Assembly: GCA_947588205.1 (NCBI GenBank)
Contig: CANPYG010000014.1
Coordinates: 1-40,890 of the forward strand
Length of the DNA stretch: 40,890 bases
Reading direction: 5' to 3'
Origin: an uncultured Acetatifactor sp.
GTDB lineage: Bacteria > Bacillota > Clostridia > Lachnospirales > Lachnospiraceae
In this document: piece after piece, positions 22,871 to 33,153 of the stretch
Numbering within the stretch: the first letter of the stretch is position 1
Layout: each line of letters begins with the position of its first letter
Translations under genes and position numbers: made by a program
The notes under the pieces: generated by a model
The model's database searches: none
The model's input: only the letters and a program-made list of their open reading frames with translations
Told to the model about the DNA's origin: nothing

Positions 22871-23530
22871 TTATCTCCTGCACAACGATATTATGTGCTC
22901 CGTCACCTCTTCGATCGTCATTTCAGAGGTATCCACCAGGACAGCGTCCGACGCCTGTACCAGGGGGGCTACCTCCCTGTGCATATCCCTGTAGTCCCTT
23001 TCCTCGATATCCGCCTGAATCTGCTTCAGATCGCATACAATTCCCCTGGCAGCCTGCTCCTCGTAACGCCTTTTCGCCCTGACCGCACTGCTGGCGGTGA
23101 GATAGATCTTCACATCCGCATGGGGCAGCACGCAGGTTCCGATATCCCTGCCATCCATGATACAGTCGCTCTCAGCCGCCAGACGGATCTGCAGGGAACG
23201 AAGCTTCTCCCTGACCGCGCTTTGGGCACTGACTACCGAAGTCAATCTGCTCACCTCTTCTGTCCGAAGAAAGGGATTTACATTTTCTCCGTTCAAGATC
23301 ACCACCTGCTGATTCCCCTGGTACCGGATTGTGATATCCGCCTCATTGCATTGGGCCGCCACCGCCTTTTCATCGGACAGATCCACATGCTTTCTCAGCA
23401 GAAAGACCGTGATCGCACGGTACATGGCCCCTGTATCTACATAGATCAGGCCAAGCCTTCCTGCCACAGCCCTCGCAATGGTGCTTTTACCGGCCCCTGC
23501 CGGTCCATCGATCGCCACATTATAACCCAT
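22871..23530 (-). CDS. cmk: Cytidylate kinase
   Basis: 219 aa, the normal length. It phosphorylates CMP/dCMP using ATP. The P-loop GPAGAGKST lies near residues 9-17; LIYVDTGAMYRA, DGRDIGTCVLP and the Arg-rich region around KRRYEEQ are all present. The start overlaps the flavoprotein gene by 11 nt. The cmk-ispH-S1 order is common in clostridia. Confidence 0.96.
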   Translation of the reverse strand: MGYNVAIDGPAGAGKSTIARAVAGRLGLIYVDTGAMYRAITVFLLRKHVDLSDEKAVAAQCNEADITIRYQGNQQVVILNGENVNPFLRTEEVSRLTSVVSAQSAVREKLRSLQIRLAAESDCIMDGRDIGTCVLPHADVKIYLTASSAVRAKRRYEEQAARGIVCDLKQIQADIEERDYRDMHREVAPLVQASDAVLVDTSEMTIEEVTEHIISLCRR

Positions 23531-24851
23531 TTGTCTCTTCTTCCCCGCTTTCCAGGCCTGCGCTCTTCCCTGCGAGATATCCCGTGGACCATGCGATCTG
23601 TAGATTGAACCCTCCGGTCAACGCATCCAGATCCAGGACCTCACCGGCAAAATACAGTCCCTTTACCTTTTTGGATTCCATCGTAGATGGATTTACTTCC
23701 TTTACCGTAATACCGCCCTTCGTGATAACGGCCTCGTTATAATCACCCACACCCAGAATGGTCAAAGGCAGCTTCTTCGTGATCGCGACCAGCCTCCTTC
23801 TCTCCTCCTTCGTGATCTCACTGACCTTTCTATCCGGATAAATACCCGATAAACTTATCATAACCGGAATCAGCCGGATTGGGAACAGCCTGTTCACCGC
23901 GTTTTTGAACTGTTTCTTCTTGTTCTCCTCAAAATCCCTGAGAATTCGCCGCTCAAGCTGCTCCTCGCTCAGGGCGGGCTTGAGGTCGATATACAACAAC
24001 GCGTCCGGCACTTCCGGATTTTTTTCCCCTTTTTCCACAGGAAGCGCATCTTTCCTTCTCCCAGGCGCCTCCTTCCACCGGCGCAAGGCCTGGACATAAT
24101 AGCTGCTTGCACTCAGGATTAAGGGACCGCTGACGCCAAAATGCGTAAAAAGCATTTCCCCAAATCCGCTGTAAATTTCCCTTTGTTCAAAAATAAGACT
24201 GACCGAAACATTTTTGAGGGACAGACCCATGAGTTCCCCGCAAAAACTTTCAGAGATAAGAAAAGGGACCAGGGAAGGGAAAGGCTCAGTCAGGCCATGC
24301 CCAGCCTGCTGCGCGAAACGATATCCGTCCCCGGTGGAGCCTGTCGCCGCATAGGAAAGTCCCCCTGTCGCCACAATAACAGAATCCGCATACAGGCGAT
24401 CTCCGTTTGTCAGGAGAATGCCGGCTATCCTTCCATCCTGAATCAGGAGGTCCTTCGCCTGAGCATGAAGCTTCACTTCTATTTTCCTTCTTTGTATCTC
24501 CCTCGTCAGTGCAGCGATCACATCAGAGGAATGATCCGAAACCGGGAAAACCCTATCTCCCCGCTCCACCTTCAGTCTACAGCCCGCTTCTTCGAGAAAC
24601 TTCATCATTGCCCGATTGTCAAACTCATGGAAAGAGCTGTACAGGAATTTAGGGTTGCTCATCACATTGGAAAAGAAAACCTCTTTTTCCCCCGCGTTGG
24701 TCACGTTGCATCTGCCCTTGCCTGTAATATATATTTTTTTCCCAAGCTTCTCGTTTTTTTCAAGAAGACAGACCTTGCCTCCGGCATCCGCGGCCGAGAC
24801 CGCCGCCATCATTCCGGCTGCGCCGCCCCCTATTACGATGACCCTCTTCAT
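23520..24851 (-). CDS. HI0933/YhiN-family FAD-dependent flavoprotein
   Basis: 443 aa. The N-terminal dinucleotide-binding motif VIVIGGGAAGMMAA, then LEKNEKLGKKIYITGKGRCN, is diagnostic of the family, and the C-terminal FAD site GGFNLQIAWSTG is conserved. Physiological substrates of most members are not known; the family includes BaiN, proposed in bile acid metabolism, but the sequence alone does not support that role. It is coupled to the upstream regulator (ATGA overlap) and to cmk. Confidence 0.9.
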   Translation of the reverse strand: MKRVIVIGGGAAGMMAAVSAADAGGKVCLLEKNEKLGKKIYITGKGRCNVTNAGEKEVFFSNVMSNPKFLYSSFHEFDNRAMMKFLEEAGCRLKVERGDRVFPVSDHSSDVIAALTREIQRRKIEVKLHAQAKDLLIQDGRIAGILLTNGDRLYADSVIVATGGLSYAATGSTGDGYRFAQQAGHGLTEPFPSLVPFLISESFCGELMGLSLKNVSVSLIFEQREIYSGFGEMLFTHFGVSGPLILSASSYYVQALRRWKEAPGRRKDALPVEKGEKNPEVPDALLYIDLKPALSEEQLERRILRDFEENKKKQFKNAVNRLFPIRLIPVMISLSGIYPDRKVSEITKEERRRLVAITKKLPLTILGVGDYNEAVITKGGITVKEVNPSTMESKKVKGLYFAGEVLDLDALTGGFNLQIAWSTGYLAGKSAGLESGEEETNGL

Positions 24852-25753
24852 TTTGACTCCAAATCCTCTTCATGAATCACATCAATCTCGTCATTCAGAT
24901 AAACCTGATAATTATTCCAGGCATCGGACAGCATATCCAGATGCCTCTTCACTTCCTTCGGCTTCCTTTTACACAATGCCGCAATCAGTGCATTGAGCAG
25001 GCCCATGGGTCCGACAAGAGAATTCACAATGGAGATACTTCCGCTTTTTGCCAGCAAATTGCAGGAGGAATAAAGATTCATCGGAGAATTGATATCATCC
25101 GTTATGGCGATCACGCGGGCATTCCTGTCATTGGCAAATTCCATCGCCTTCAGCGTCCTCACGGAATACCGCGGAAAACTGATCCCTACAAAACAATCTT
25201 TTTTATTGATCCGGATCATCTGCTCAAAAATTTCGCTCATATTGCTGGATTGAAGCAAAATCACATTCGGACGGATCATATGGAGGTAAAAGTGAAAAAA
25301 TGAAGCCAAAGGCCCATCCCCGCGAAGTCCCATTATATAGACCGTTTCCGCCTCCAGGATATCATTCACCGCGGTTTCAAAGGCAATGGGGCTGAACTGT
25401 TCCCAGGTGCTTTTTAGCTGCTCTATATTGGCGTTCATGACGGAATGGAACAATTCCGGCTGATGGGCCGTGGCACTTACATCCCCTTTTTCCTGTACAG
25501 CATTCAGCCTTTCCCTGACACATTGTTCCAGCGCCTTTTGGAATTCCGGGTAACCCTTATAACCCAGTGCAGCTGCGAACCGCACCACCGTGGATTCACT
25601 GACTCCCAGTTGGCTGCCCAGCCTCGCCGCAGTCATGAATACGGCCTGGTCATAATGCTCTTCAATATACAAAGCGATTGCCTTATGCCCCTTGCTCATC
25701 TTCGGCAGACGCTTCTGCATTTGCGCTAATACACTTTCTTCCATCTGCTCCAT
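24848..25753 (-). CDS. RpiR/MurR-family transcriptional regulator
   Basis: 301 aa. The N-terminal RpiR-type HTH lies at about 10-85 (GSQLGVSESTVVRFAAALGY is the recognition region). The C-terminal SIS domain (about 125-270) is of the type that binds phosphosugars. It is the first gene of the five-gene run regulator, flavoprotein, cmk, ispH, S1. No sugar genes are adjacent, so its ligand is not suggested by context. The start is uncertain by three codons (ATG 25753 or 25744). Confidence 0.92.
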   Translation of the reverse strand: MEQMEESVLAQMQKRLPKMSKGHKAIALYIEEHYDQAVFMTAARLGSQLGVSESTVVRFAAALGYKGYPEFQKALEQCVRERLNAVQEKGDVSATAHQPELFHSVMNANIEQLKSTWEQFSPIAFETAVNDILEAETVYIMGLRGDGPLASFFHFYLHMIRPNVILLQSSNMSEIFEQMIRINKKDCFVGISFPRYSVRTLKAMEFANDRNARVIAITDDINSPMNLYSSCNLLAKSGSISIVNSLVGPMGLLNALIAALCKRKPKEVKRHLDMLSDAWNNYQVYLNDEIDVIHEEDLESK

Positions 25754-25834
25754 AATCTATAATACGCTCCTGTCTCCCGTTTCCTGTTCCGTTCCCGTCA
25801 AACCTCCAGGAAGTATATATGAATTTCCATATGA

Positions 25835-27673
25835 CTAAATTCTCATTCTTCTCGCCCGACTCCTGTAACAAATAAGAAAAACTGTTATAAACAGAATGCC
25901 TACGATCACAACAACCATGAGAATCAGGAAAAACTGCAGATCCGACTGATAAGCATCATAGGACTCTGTATCTTCTTCAAAATCATGCTGTCCTGAATAC
26001 GGGAAATCGACTTCCTGTGTTTCAGAAGGCGTGGCAGAGCCTGACGATCCGCTTCCTTCCGTTCCGGTAGCGGGCGCTGTTGAACCAGATGCCCCGGTTC
26101 CTTCCGTCCCAGAAGGAGTGACAGAGCCTGACGTCCCGGTTCCCTCCGTTCCGGTAGAGGGCGCTGCCTGGCCCGATGACCCTCCGGGATTCGATTCATT
26201 TCCTTCCGGTGACTCCTCCGGGTCAGGCTGCCTTGTTTCCGACGTTTCCACTCTTTCCTGCATTTTGGAAACCGCATCATTCAACGCGGCGTACATCGCA
26301 TGATACCCTTCCTGGACGAGCTCTCCCTTTTCGTTATAAGTACCGTCCAAGGTTATGACCGTCTTTAACTGCAAAAATGCTGCAGCCCGTTCCCTTGCGG
26401 CCTTTAGGTTCTGCACACTGTTTTCAGTATATTTTCCTTCTTCCGCGATCATGGCCTCTGCGCGTTTTACCAGTTCTCTCAGACCGGTTACATCCACCAG
26501 TCCGGCGTAAGCAGCATTCAGATCGCTGGCAGCCTTTGCAGCATCATCTGTCAGATCGACAATATCCTCCAATTCGGTCGTATCACGCCGTCCAAGCAGA
26601 AATACCGCCGAATTCAGGGCATTTCTCCACGCGGTAAGGTTTCCCTCCGTATATTTTCCTTCCTCCTCCTTGCTCAGCTGTGACTTGACCACCGAAATAC
26701 GCACATTGGAAACAACGATCTCAAATTTCAACAGACGGGATTTATTCCCGATCTCCGTCAGATCAGGATTTCCGTTCTTTTCCAGATATTCAAGCGCTTC
26801 ATTGAACCGACGCAGCAGTTCACCGCAGTCCACTCTTCCATACCCTTCAATCGCAACATTCGCTTCCGTGAGGATATGCAGCAGTCCATATATCGGCCTG
26901 ACGCCCTCTATCGCTTCTGACAATTGCTTTGCAGCCTGATCCATTGCGGTCTGGTTGCCTCTGTCAACGGCTTTCGCCCGCTCATATGCGTCCGTCAAAT
27001 TCGTATATCGGCTTATTTTTGTAAAAAGCTTACCATCCAGACCACTGCCGCTCCCCACATATGCCTCTGCCTCTTCGAGGACCTTATTTAATTCGGAGCC
27101 CACATCCGAAGAGGACAAGGTGAGCATGTCACATGCATCTTCATAATCAAGATTTACTGACTCCTGTCTGAATGTATTTACAATTTGATAATCCAACACG
27201 GAGACCTCAATGCCCGGAACGGAGGAACTTCCATATTCACTTCCGTTTAACAGCTCCATTCTACCCAAATCTACAAATTCATTCGATTTGCCGAACACAC
27301 TCACCCGCCCCGACACATAAACTGAGAAAACACCCTCTTTTTTCGTTTCATCATAGGCATAGGTAAATTCCCGTACAGTTATCTCCTTATTATCACTGAT
27401 AGCTCCCGAGAAAACAAACGTCGGCTGTGGAACCTCCCCTGCAATCCTAAACTGCAGCATAAAGGTTTTAATGCTGCTTACTTCCTCTTTGGGCAGCCTG
27501 ACCTTAACATCTATGTTATATTCACCCGCCCGCTGTGTCAGGGCTACCAGCTTCCATTCAGAACTCCCATCCGTACCGGACTGGGCGGCATGTACAAGAA
27601 GCGGATTGACCGCCACGGCAAGAAGGACAATCGTCAGTATTTTCAAGAAATTATTCAAGAAATTATTCTTCAT
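25835..27673 (-). CDS. Cell-surface protein: cohesin-like domain, FIVAR-type helices, Ser/Thr/Gly stalk, membrane anchor
   Basis: 612 aa from ATG 27673 (AGAGGG 7 nt upstream). A signal peptide is followed by a beta-rich domain at about 38-175. Its strand pattern (YNIDVKVRLP, FMLQFRIAG, GVFSVYVSGRV, PGIEVSVLDYQIVN) resembles cohesin/carbohydrate-binding beta-sandwiches. Next come helical repeats (about 200-480), two of them FIVAR-like with LTDAYERAKA and LVKRAEAMI openings. A low-complexity stalk with GTEGTGTSGS-type repeats (about 500-560) leads to one membrane helix and a basic tail (CYRSRARRMRI). It starts 33 nt after the M60 peptidase stop, clearly one operon. The cohesin assignment is an inference from pattern, and important because the neighbour carries a dockerin. 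Confidence 0.7.
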   Translation of the reverse strand: MKNNFLNNFLKILTIVLLAVAVNPLLVHAAQSGTDGSSEWKLVALTQRAGEYNIDVKVRLPKEEVSSIKTFMLQFRIAGEVPQPTFVFSGAISDNKEITVREFTYAYDETKKEGVFSVYVSGRVSVFGKSNEFVDLGRMELLNGSEYGSSSVPGIEVSVLDYQIVNTFRQESVNLDYEDACDMLTLSSSDVGSELNKVLEEAEAYVGSGSGLDGKLFTKISRYTNLTDAYERAKAVDRGNQTAMDQAAKQLSEAIEGVRPIYGLLHILTEANVAIEGYGRVDCGELLRRFNEALEYLEKNGNPDLTEIGNKSRLLKFEIVVSNVRISVVKSQLSKEEEGKYTEGNLTAWRNALNSAVFLLGRRDTTELEDIVDLTDDAAKAASDLNAAYAGLVDVTGLRELVKRAEAMIAEEGKYTENSVQNLKAARERAAAFLQLKTVITLDGTYNEKGELVQEGYHAMYAALNDAVSKMQERVETSETRQPDPEESPEGNESNPGGSSGQAAPSTGTEGTGTSGSVTPSGTEGTGASGSTAPATGTEGSGSSGSATPSETQEVDFPYSGQHDFEEDTESYDAYQSDLQFFLILMVVVIVGILFITVFLICYRSRARRMRI

Positions 27674-27706
27674 AACAGTACCCTCTTCATCCACAGATAA
27701 AGTTCT

Positions 27707-30700
27707 TTATTCCGTCCTGTCCAGCGCAATCTCCGGAAGGCTGCCGGGAAGCGCTGTCAGCTTTGTATCGCTGACAAGCCTCTGCCCCTCGTTTGTCAAC
27801 GCATTGTCGACACGATACAGCTCCGCCCTCACAGCCGTAGGAACCGAAAGGGATGCTCCTCCGGCAGAAGGCTCGATCCAGTAAATGAATCTTCCATCTG
27901 TTGTTTCACCCAATTCACCCTGATCGGGAACCTCCGCCAGAATGATCTGATTGGCAACCAGCTCTCCCGCCGCGTCAGTTCCACCTACAATATTCCCTTC
28001 CGCATCATAGAGAACGACAACATTATACGCCGGATTCCCCTTATATTTGCCAACAAACACCAGCGAACCCTTTGGAATCCTACTGCCCTCGTCATCATAC
28101 ACAAAATCCGCGCTGAGATAGCCGAAAGCAGGCGCAGCGCCATCCGCAGTCACAAATTCCACATTATCCCCGGTAGGTCCCAACAGATCAATTTCTCCGA
28201 TGGAAATATTCCTTCCTCCCTGTCCATTTGCAATCAGCCTGACATAAGAAGCGTCGTAGGTGCATACCCATGGATCGTTGTTTTCATTTCGGAAATACGC
28301 CACTTCCGCCCCATCCTTCTTCTGGAAGGTTCCTGCGGCAACTGTCAGCCATGTCTCTCCATCCGCGCTGACCTGAACCGTATAGTCCGTAATACGATCC
28401 TGTTCCGGCGCGTTATATTTCAGGGCGGTTACTCCCATCAGCTGATTCAGTTCCAAAACCACCGTCGGATCGTCTGCCAAAGTAGAACCGGTATATACGG
28501 AGCTGATTTTATTGTCCACAGTCAGGGTAATCCCTGATTCAATCTCCGGGTCGCAGGGATCCTCCTTCGTGCCCTTTGCATCGACGTCGGATTCCGATAC
28601 CATATTGGTGGTCACTTTCCAAAAGCTCTTATCATAGCTTCCGTCATGGGAGACCTTGATCGGCTCCAGCGCTTTGACCGCGGAACGGTTCAGGAATTTA
28701 TCGATCACTGCCACTTCATATGTAAATACACGGTTATTGATGGATGAAATCGTATCTACAAAGGTGGAATCAGTGGTAAATCCGACTACCTTCCTCTCCA
28801 CCCTGCCGCCGCTTGTAATACAGCGCGTGATCTCGTACCCCAGGACCGCTTCCGGATACTGGGCTGTATTTGAAAGAGACAGCGTAACCTGGTTGGGCGC
28901 AGAAGGAGCCGTTGTCAGAACCACATTCCCGACAACATCCTTACCCTTTACGGTTTCCGCATCCATCGTAGCTTCATGCTCAATCGCATATACTCTCGCT
29001 TCATCGTTCACATAATAGATCGCACGCTCTTCTTTTTCAAACTGTGACATATACTTAAGCGTTTCCACGTCAGGAACCATTCCCCAGCGGACAAAGAAAT
29101 CCGTCAAATCCTTCTGCGCGGCGGCTGACGCAAGTCTCATCAGCTTCTGGTCAATATCAATTTCCACAGCCTTATTTTCCGCATCGAGATTGTTCAAAGC
29201 AAGGGGAATCTCTGTCTTGGGAGCCGCCGCCGTGCTTCTCGCATAGGTATCCACCCTGGCGAAGAACAGATTGCCCAGCTGCTCCTTGTAATTGTCATAT
29301 ATCTTATAATTATAGCCCTTGTCATATGCCAGATGAAGCTGCCAGTACAATCCAAGCTGTGTAAAGACATTCGAAGACCTTCCGGTCACGCCGGACGTAA
29401 CCTTGTCGTACACATTTTCATACTGGAACCGCACGGACTCATTTGTTTCCTTCGCCTGGGCAAGCACTGAGAAATAGTTATTTGTCACCTCAGCGATCGC
29501 ATAGGTTCCCTGATTGATATCATGACCGATCTCATGCGCGATACCCCACCCGAAATAATTGCCGGATACATACTTTCCGTTCTCAGATACGACCGGAACC
29601 CCACCGGACAGACCGGTTACAGAATCCCATTCGATCCCGATATGGTCGCCCGACGCATACATGAACGCGCCCGCAAACATTCTATGATACCGGATATTCA
29701 GGTGCTCTGCAGGAAGCTTGTTGTTTACGCCGGAATCAGAGGCGTTGCTCAGCCCCTTATGCTGATAGAACAGCGTCATCATCTGCTCCATTGCCTGCAG
29801 GGAATTAGAGAGCTTGACCGCCCTTTCATGTACGGAGCCCTCCCCCAGGCCCTTCAGAATCTGCTCTCCCGATACGGAAAGCATCATCTGGTTCATCATG
29901 ATCTCTGTCGCACCCAAAATACAATTCTGGCTGTCGTATTCATAATTAACCGTGGGGGAATCTTTTCCCTTATGTACCCGGTCATGAAGCTCTTTCTGAC
30001 CGGCGACATGCGCTTCCAGTTCTGTTACATACGCCTCCGTGCGCGCCAGCCAGTCATCGCTGCCCGCATCAACATTGTAAAGGTTCAGGACCGGGATGGA
30101 CTGACCGCCCTTTACCCTGACACCATATACATCATTCGCATTATTGCCGGTATATTGAATATACACCGATCCGCCTTTTTCAAAATCAAAGGTAGCGATC
30201 CCAGGAACTGTGATGAGATTCTGGCCAACCTTCAATTTCTGGGAGATCACCTGCTTAAACGGGGTGGATTCCGCGTGATACTGTGTCACAACAACCTGCA
30301 GCTCTGTGGCAGCGCCTGTGTTCTTTCCCTCATGGCCCACATAGATTACAAGCTCTTCCCCGGCGTATGCCGTGATCCCGAGGGGCTGCCATGCATTCAG
30401 GCCGCCGAAGCCCAGGTGTCCGTCCTTTTTGCCGGTAATTGAAGGATCAATCGTAACCACTTCCGCTTTCTTTAATGCCTCTGCGTCCTTCAGGAGCTCC
30501 TCCGCAGTATCCAGCTCGGACAGGATCATTGTCCGATAAGGATGCTCCGGATGCACCTTTACGCGAAGATCGTTGATCTTGTCCAGCGTTACGCCCTTCT
30601 TCAGGATCAGATGCATGCTGTCCTCGAATAGATCCATCACTTCCCGCTCAATCGGGTCATAATCATAAAATCTGATCTCCGCAATGCCGATGCTTCTGGC

Positions 30701-33013
30701 GCCGCCGCTGCGTTCGAGACAAATTCTTACCTGATCCGTGGTGATCGGATCAAACAGCTTTATAATATGATATCTTCTCCCCTGTCCGTCCACACGGGAA
30801 GAAACGGTAAGATTCTCAGCCTTTACCTCTTTACCGCTGCTGTCGATATAATATAATGCTGCGTTATAATAGGTATTATCTACAACATCCGCAAACATGA
30901 TCATATTCATCTCATGCTTTTCAGTCAGCATAACGGTGACGCCCTTGTCCGAGCCGACATAGGTGCATCCGTCATCCCAGTCCGCGATATGATAATACGA
31001 ACCGAAGTCATTATCCACCAGACCGAGGGCGCTGCCGGATCCGATACTGTCATCCAGGGCGCTGCCGTACATTCCCTTGTTCCTTGTATCGCGGGTATTC
31101 CAGGTCGCTCCTTTGATATGGCTTAACAACCCTGCCCCATCCGATGCCTGCGCTGTTGTAAAAAGCATATATCCCGGGAATTCCACCGGACTGATGCTTG
31201 TGGTTACCACATTGCTTTTCAGGGAAGGCAGCCCTTCTCCCAGCTCGTTCGTTCCGGTAACCCAGACCGTATAGGTTTTAACAGCCGAAGAAGACAGATA
31301 AATTGTATAGCTGTTATTGCTTGTCATAACAGACTGTCTCGTTGCCGGCTGATCTTTTTCTTCATAATAAACTGTATAGCTGAGTGTATCCTTCATCTTT
31401 TTCCAGCTCAGCTCAATGCATCCCATGCCTGCCACCGCTACCACATTATCCGGCGGCGCAGGTTTCTCCGTGGGCTTGGGTATTGCATCAACGGAAGAAG
31501 AATAATCGCTTCTCCACTCCGCATTGACCGAACGCACCCTTACCCTATAGGTATCATAGTTTTTCAGCTCTTCCCCATTAAAAGCCGTGACACTTAAAGA
31601 ATTGCCATCCGTTATAAACGTCCAGGGTTTTCCCGTACTGTTGGCAGAATCCCTTTCAAAATGCGTGATTTCCACCTCGTACCCGGTTACATTCACCTGG
31701 GTTGTCCAATACAGGTTGAAAGACTTGCTGCCGCCCTCATACCTTAGGTCCGTCGGTACGCTTAACTGAGGGGCGGGTATTCTGTCCTCCATATTATTGA
31801 CGAATTCAACCTGGCTGATTTCTGCAAGATTGCTTTGATTCGTCGTGCCGGTAACCTTTATGGTAACCTTTTTTACTGCGATCTGCTTCCCCAGATTGAC
31901 TACGATATTACCGTTTTCAACACTGGCTTCTTTCTTTTCTCCCGTTCCGATGCCGGGAATCCCTGCAGTGCCTACCAGATAAAACGTTCCTGCTGCGGCA
32001 CGGGTCATCCCTGCGGCATCTCCAAAGGTATAATCCATAAAATCTGTCTTTCCGTTCTCTTCATATTCGATCCGGACCGCTCCGCTCTGAAGCCCGTTGC
32101 CTGTCTCTTCAGGCGACTTAATGATGATTGCCTCCATCGGAACGCCCGCACTCTTTTCATCTGCGATGGTCAGACCGATCTCCACAGGATTATCCTCGGA
32201 TATACTCTCTCCCTTCGCGGACTGAAGCGTTACTACCGCATCGTTCTCTTCAAAAATAGCTTCCTGGAGATTCATATTTTCCTGCAGGGAAATGGTTGTG
32301 CCTTCCAGTCCGGCGACATCTACGTTTTCAAACAGGACGTCCGTAAAAACATCGGAAAGCACCCTCTCCTTTCCCAGACTCTGGGACAAATACTGTAAAT
32401 CCGACAAATCCACGGTTCCGTCACTGTTCAGATCCGCTGAAAGCCCTGTTCCCATAGAACCCAACGCCTGGATCAGGGCCTTGTTATCCGCTTCATTGAT
32501 TTCACCGTCATACGGACTGGAAACGTCTCCAAGAGGGATCACGCCCGGATGCTTGCCTGTGCCATTCTCCCGTTCCAGATAATATTTTACATCATTATAG
32601 GAGGTGTAAAGCTCTACCCTGTATTCCAGCCCGTTGTCAGAGATCTCGATATCCTGACTGTAAACCGCGTATTGATCCGCCTTTACGGTCAAAGAATAGG
32701 TTCCCGTTTCAAGGTCTTCAAATACAGCTGCCCCCGATACACAGGTGCCGCCTTCCTCCCCCGTCAGTTTGATTTCCTGGCTTTCTACCCCTTCCAGGGC
32801 TGCTGAAAAGATATCCCCTTCAGAGAAATCAAAAAAGGATACCACTTTCACCTTCAACCTACTCTTAGATGGTATTACCTCCGAATCGGAGGTCTGATCC
32901 GGGGTATCTCCTAAATTATTTCCCGATACCTCAGTTGCATAGGAGGTCAAAGTATTAAACGGAAACTGGGCTATAAGACATATTGCCAACAGACATGCAA
33001 TTACCTTCTTCAT
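27707..33013 (-). CDS. Large secreted M60-family (mucin-type) metallopeptidase with dockerin, Fn3 and discoidin domains
   Basis: 1768 aa with a signal peptide (MKKVIACLLAICLIAQFP). Order: carboxypeptidase-regulatory-like domain (about 50-135); dockerin-like pair of calcium loops (about 161-213, LNSDGTVDLSDLQYL in the second); unassigned region; two Fn3 domains (about 415-605); F5/8-type domain (about 620-800); the M60 region with HEIGH (His1160, Glu1161, His1164) and Glu1175 as likely third ligand; an Fn3-like segment; and a C-terminal F5/8-type domain (about 1530-1660). M60 enzymes cleave O-glycosylated proteins such as mucins. Lacking its own anchor, it could be held at the surface by the membrane-bound neighbour. 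A ribosome site AAGGGA lies about 9 nt before the ATG. Confidence 0.88.
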   Translation of the reverse strand: MKKVIACLLAICLIAQFPFNTLTSYATEVSGNNLGDTPDQTSDSEVIPSKSRLKVKVVSFFDFSEGDIFSAALEGVESQEIKLTGEEGGTCVSGAAVFEDLETGTYSLTVKADQYAVYSQDIEISDNGLEYRVELYTSYNDVKYYLERENGTGKHPGVIPLGDVSSPYDGEINEADNKALIQALGSMGTGLSADLNSDGTVDLSDLQYLSQSLGKERVLSDVFTDVLFENVDVAGLEGTTISLQENMNLQEAIFEENDAVVTLQSAKGESISEDNPVEIGLTIADEKSAGVPMEAIIIKSPEETGNGLQSGAVRIEYEENGKTDFMDYTFGDAAGMTRAAAGTFYLVGTAGIPGIGTGEKKEASVENGNIVVNLGKQIAVKKVTIKVTGTTNQSNLAEISQVEFVNNMEDRIPAPQLSVPTDLRYEGGSKSFNLYWTTQVNVTGYEVEITHFERDSANSTGKPWTFITDGNSLSVTAFNGEELKNYDTYRVRVRSVNAEWRSDYSSSVDAIPKPTEKPAPPDNVVAVAGMGCIELSWKKMKDTLSYTVYYEEKDQPATRQSVMTSNNSYTIYLSSSAVKTYTVWVTGTNELGEGLPSLKSNVVTTSISPVEFPGYMLFTTAQASDGAGLLSHIKGATWNTRDTRNKGMYGSALDDSIGSGSALGLVDNDFGSYYHIADWDDGCTYVGSDKGVTVMLTEKHEMNMIMFADVVDNTYYNAALYYIDSSGKEVKAENLTVSSRVDGQGRRYHIIKLFDPITTDQVRICLERSGGARSIGIAEIRFYDYDPIEREVMDLFEDSMHLILKKGVTLDKINDLRVKVHPEHPYRTMILSELDTAEELLKDAEALKKAEVVTIDPSITGKKDGHLGFGGLNAWQPLGITAYAGEELVIYVGHEGKNTGAATELQVVVTQYHAESTPFKQVISQKLKVGQNLITVPGIATFDFEKGGSVYIQYTGNNANDVYGVRVKGGQSIPVLNLYNVDAGSDDWLARTEAYVTELEAHVAGQKELHDRVHKGKDSPTVNYEYDSQNCILGATEIMMNQMMLSVSGEQILKGLGEGSVHERAVKLSNSLQAMEQMMTLFYQHKGLSNASDSGVNNKLPAEHLNIRYHRMFAGAFMYASGDHIGIEWDSVTGLSGGVPVVSENGKYVSGNYFGWGIAHEIGHDINQGTYAIAEVTNNYFSVLAQAKETNESVRFQYENVYDKVTSGVTGRSSNVFTQLGLYWQLHLAYDKGYNYKIYDNYKEQLGNLFFARVDTYARSTAAAPKTEIPLALNNLDAENKAVEIDIDQKLMRLASAAAQKDLTDFFVRWGMVPDVETLKYMSQFEKEERAIYYVNDEARVYAIEHEATMDAETVKGKDVVGNVVLTTAPSAPNQVTLSLSNTAQYPEAVLGYEITRCITSGGRVERKVVGFTTDSTFVDTISSINNRVFTYEVAVIDKFLNRSAVKALEPIKVSHDGSYDKSFWKVTTNMVSESDVDAKGTKEDPCDPEIESGITLTVDNKISSVYTGSTLADDPTVVLELNQLMGVTALKYNAPEQDRITDYTVQVSADGETWLTVAAGTFQKKDGAEVAYFRNENNDPWVCTYDASYVRLIANGQGGRNISIGEIDLLGPTGDNVEFVTADGAAPAFGYLSADFVYDDEGSRIPKGSLVFVGKYKGNPAYNVVVLYDAEGNIVGGTDAAGELVANQIILAEVPDQGELGETTDGRFIYWIEPSAGGASLSVPTAVRAELYRVDNALTNEGQRLVSDTKLTALPGSLPEIALDRTE

Positions 33014-33084
33014 CCGATGTCCCTTCTCTTTCTTTCAGTGTGCGGTAGAAATGTGCGCCCGAAGGCGTACATAACAAAAGATTG

Positions 33085-33110
33085 CCTGGGATGCCCAAAA
33101 GCATCCCAGG
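33085..33110. terminator. Hairpin between the decarboxylase operon and the M60 gene
   Basis: The 10-bp arms CCTGGGATGC (33085-33094) and GCATCCCAGG (33101-33110) enclose 6 nt. T6 follows on the plus strand (33113-33118), but both flanking genes read on the minus strand, where the tail is CAATCTTTTG. It probably ends the decarboxylase transcript despite the better tail being on the other strand. The M60 promoter should lie in 33014-33084 but no clear boxes were found. Confidence 0.6.
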
Positions 33111-33153
33111 ACTTTTTTATACGGCCTGAGCCAAATGCATTCAAAATAACAGA

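Noticed and set aside
29522..30442. 306-aa plus-strand frame opposite the M60 peptidase gene
   Set aside because: Antisense shadow of a conserved region containing the zinc site.
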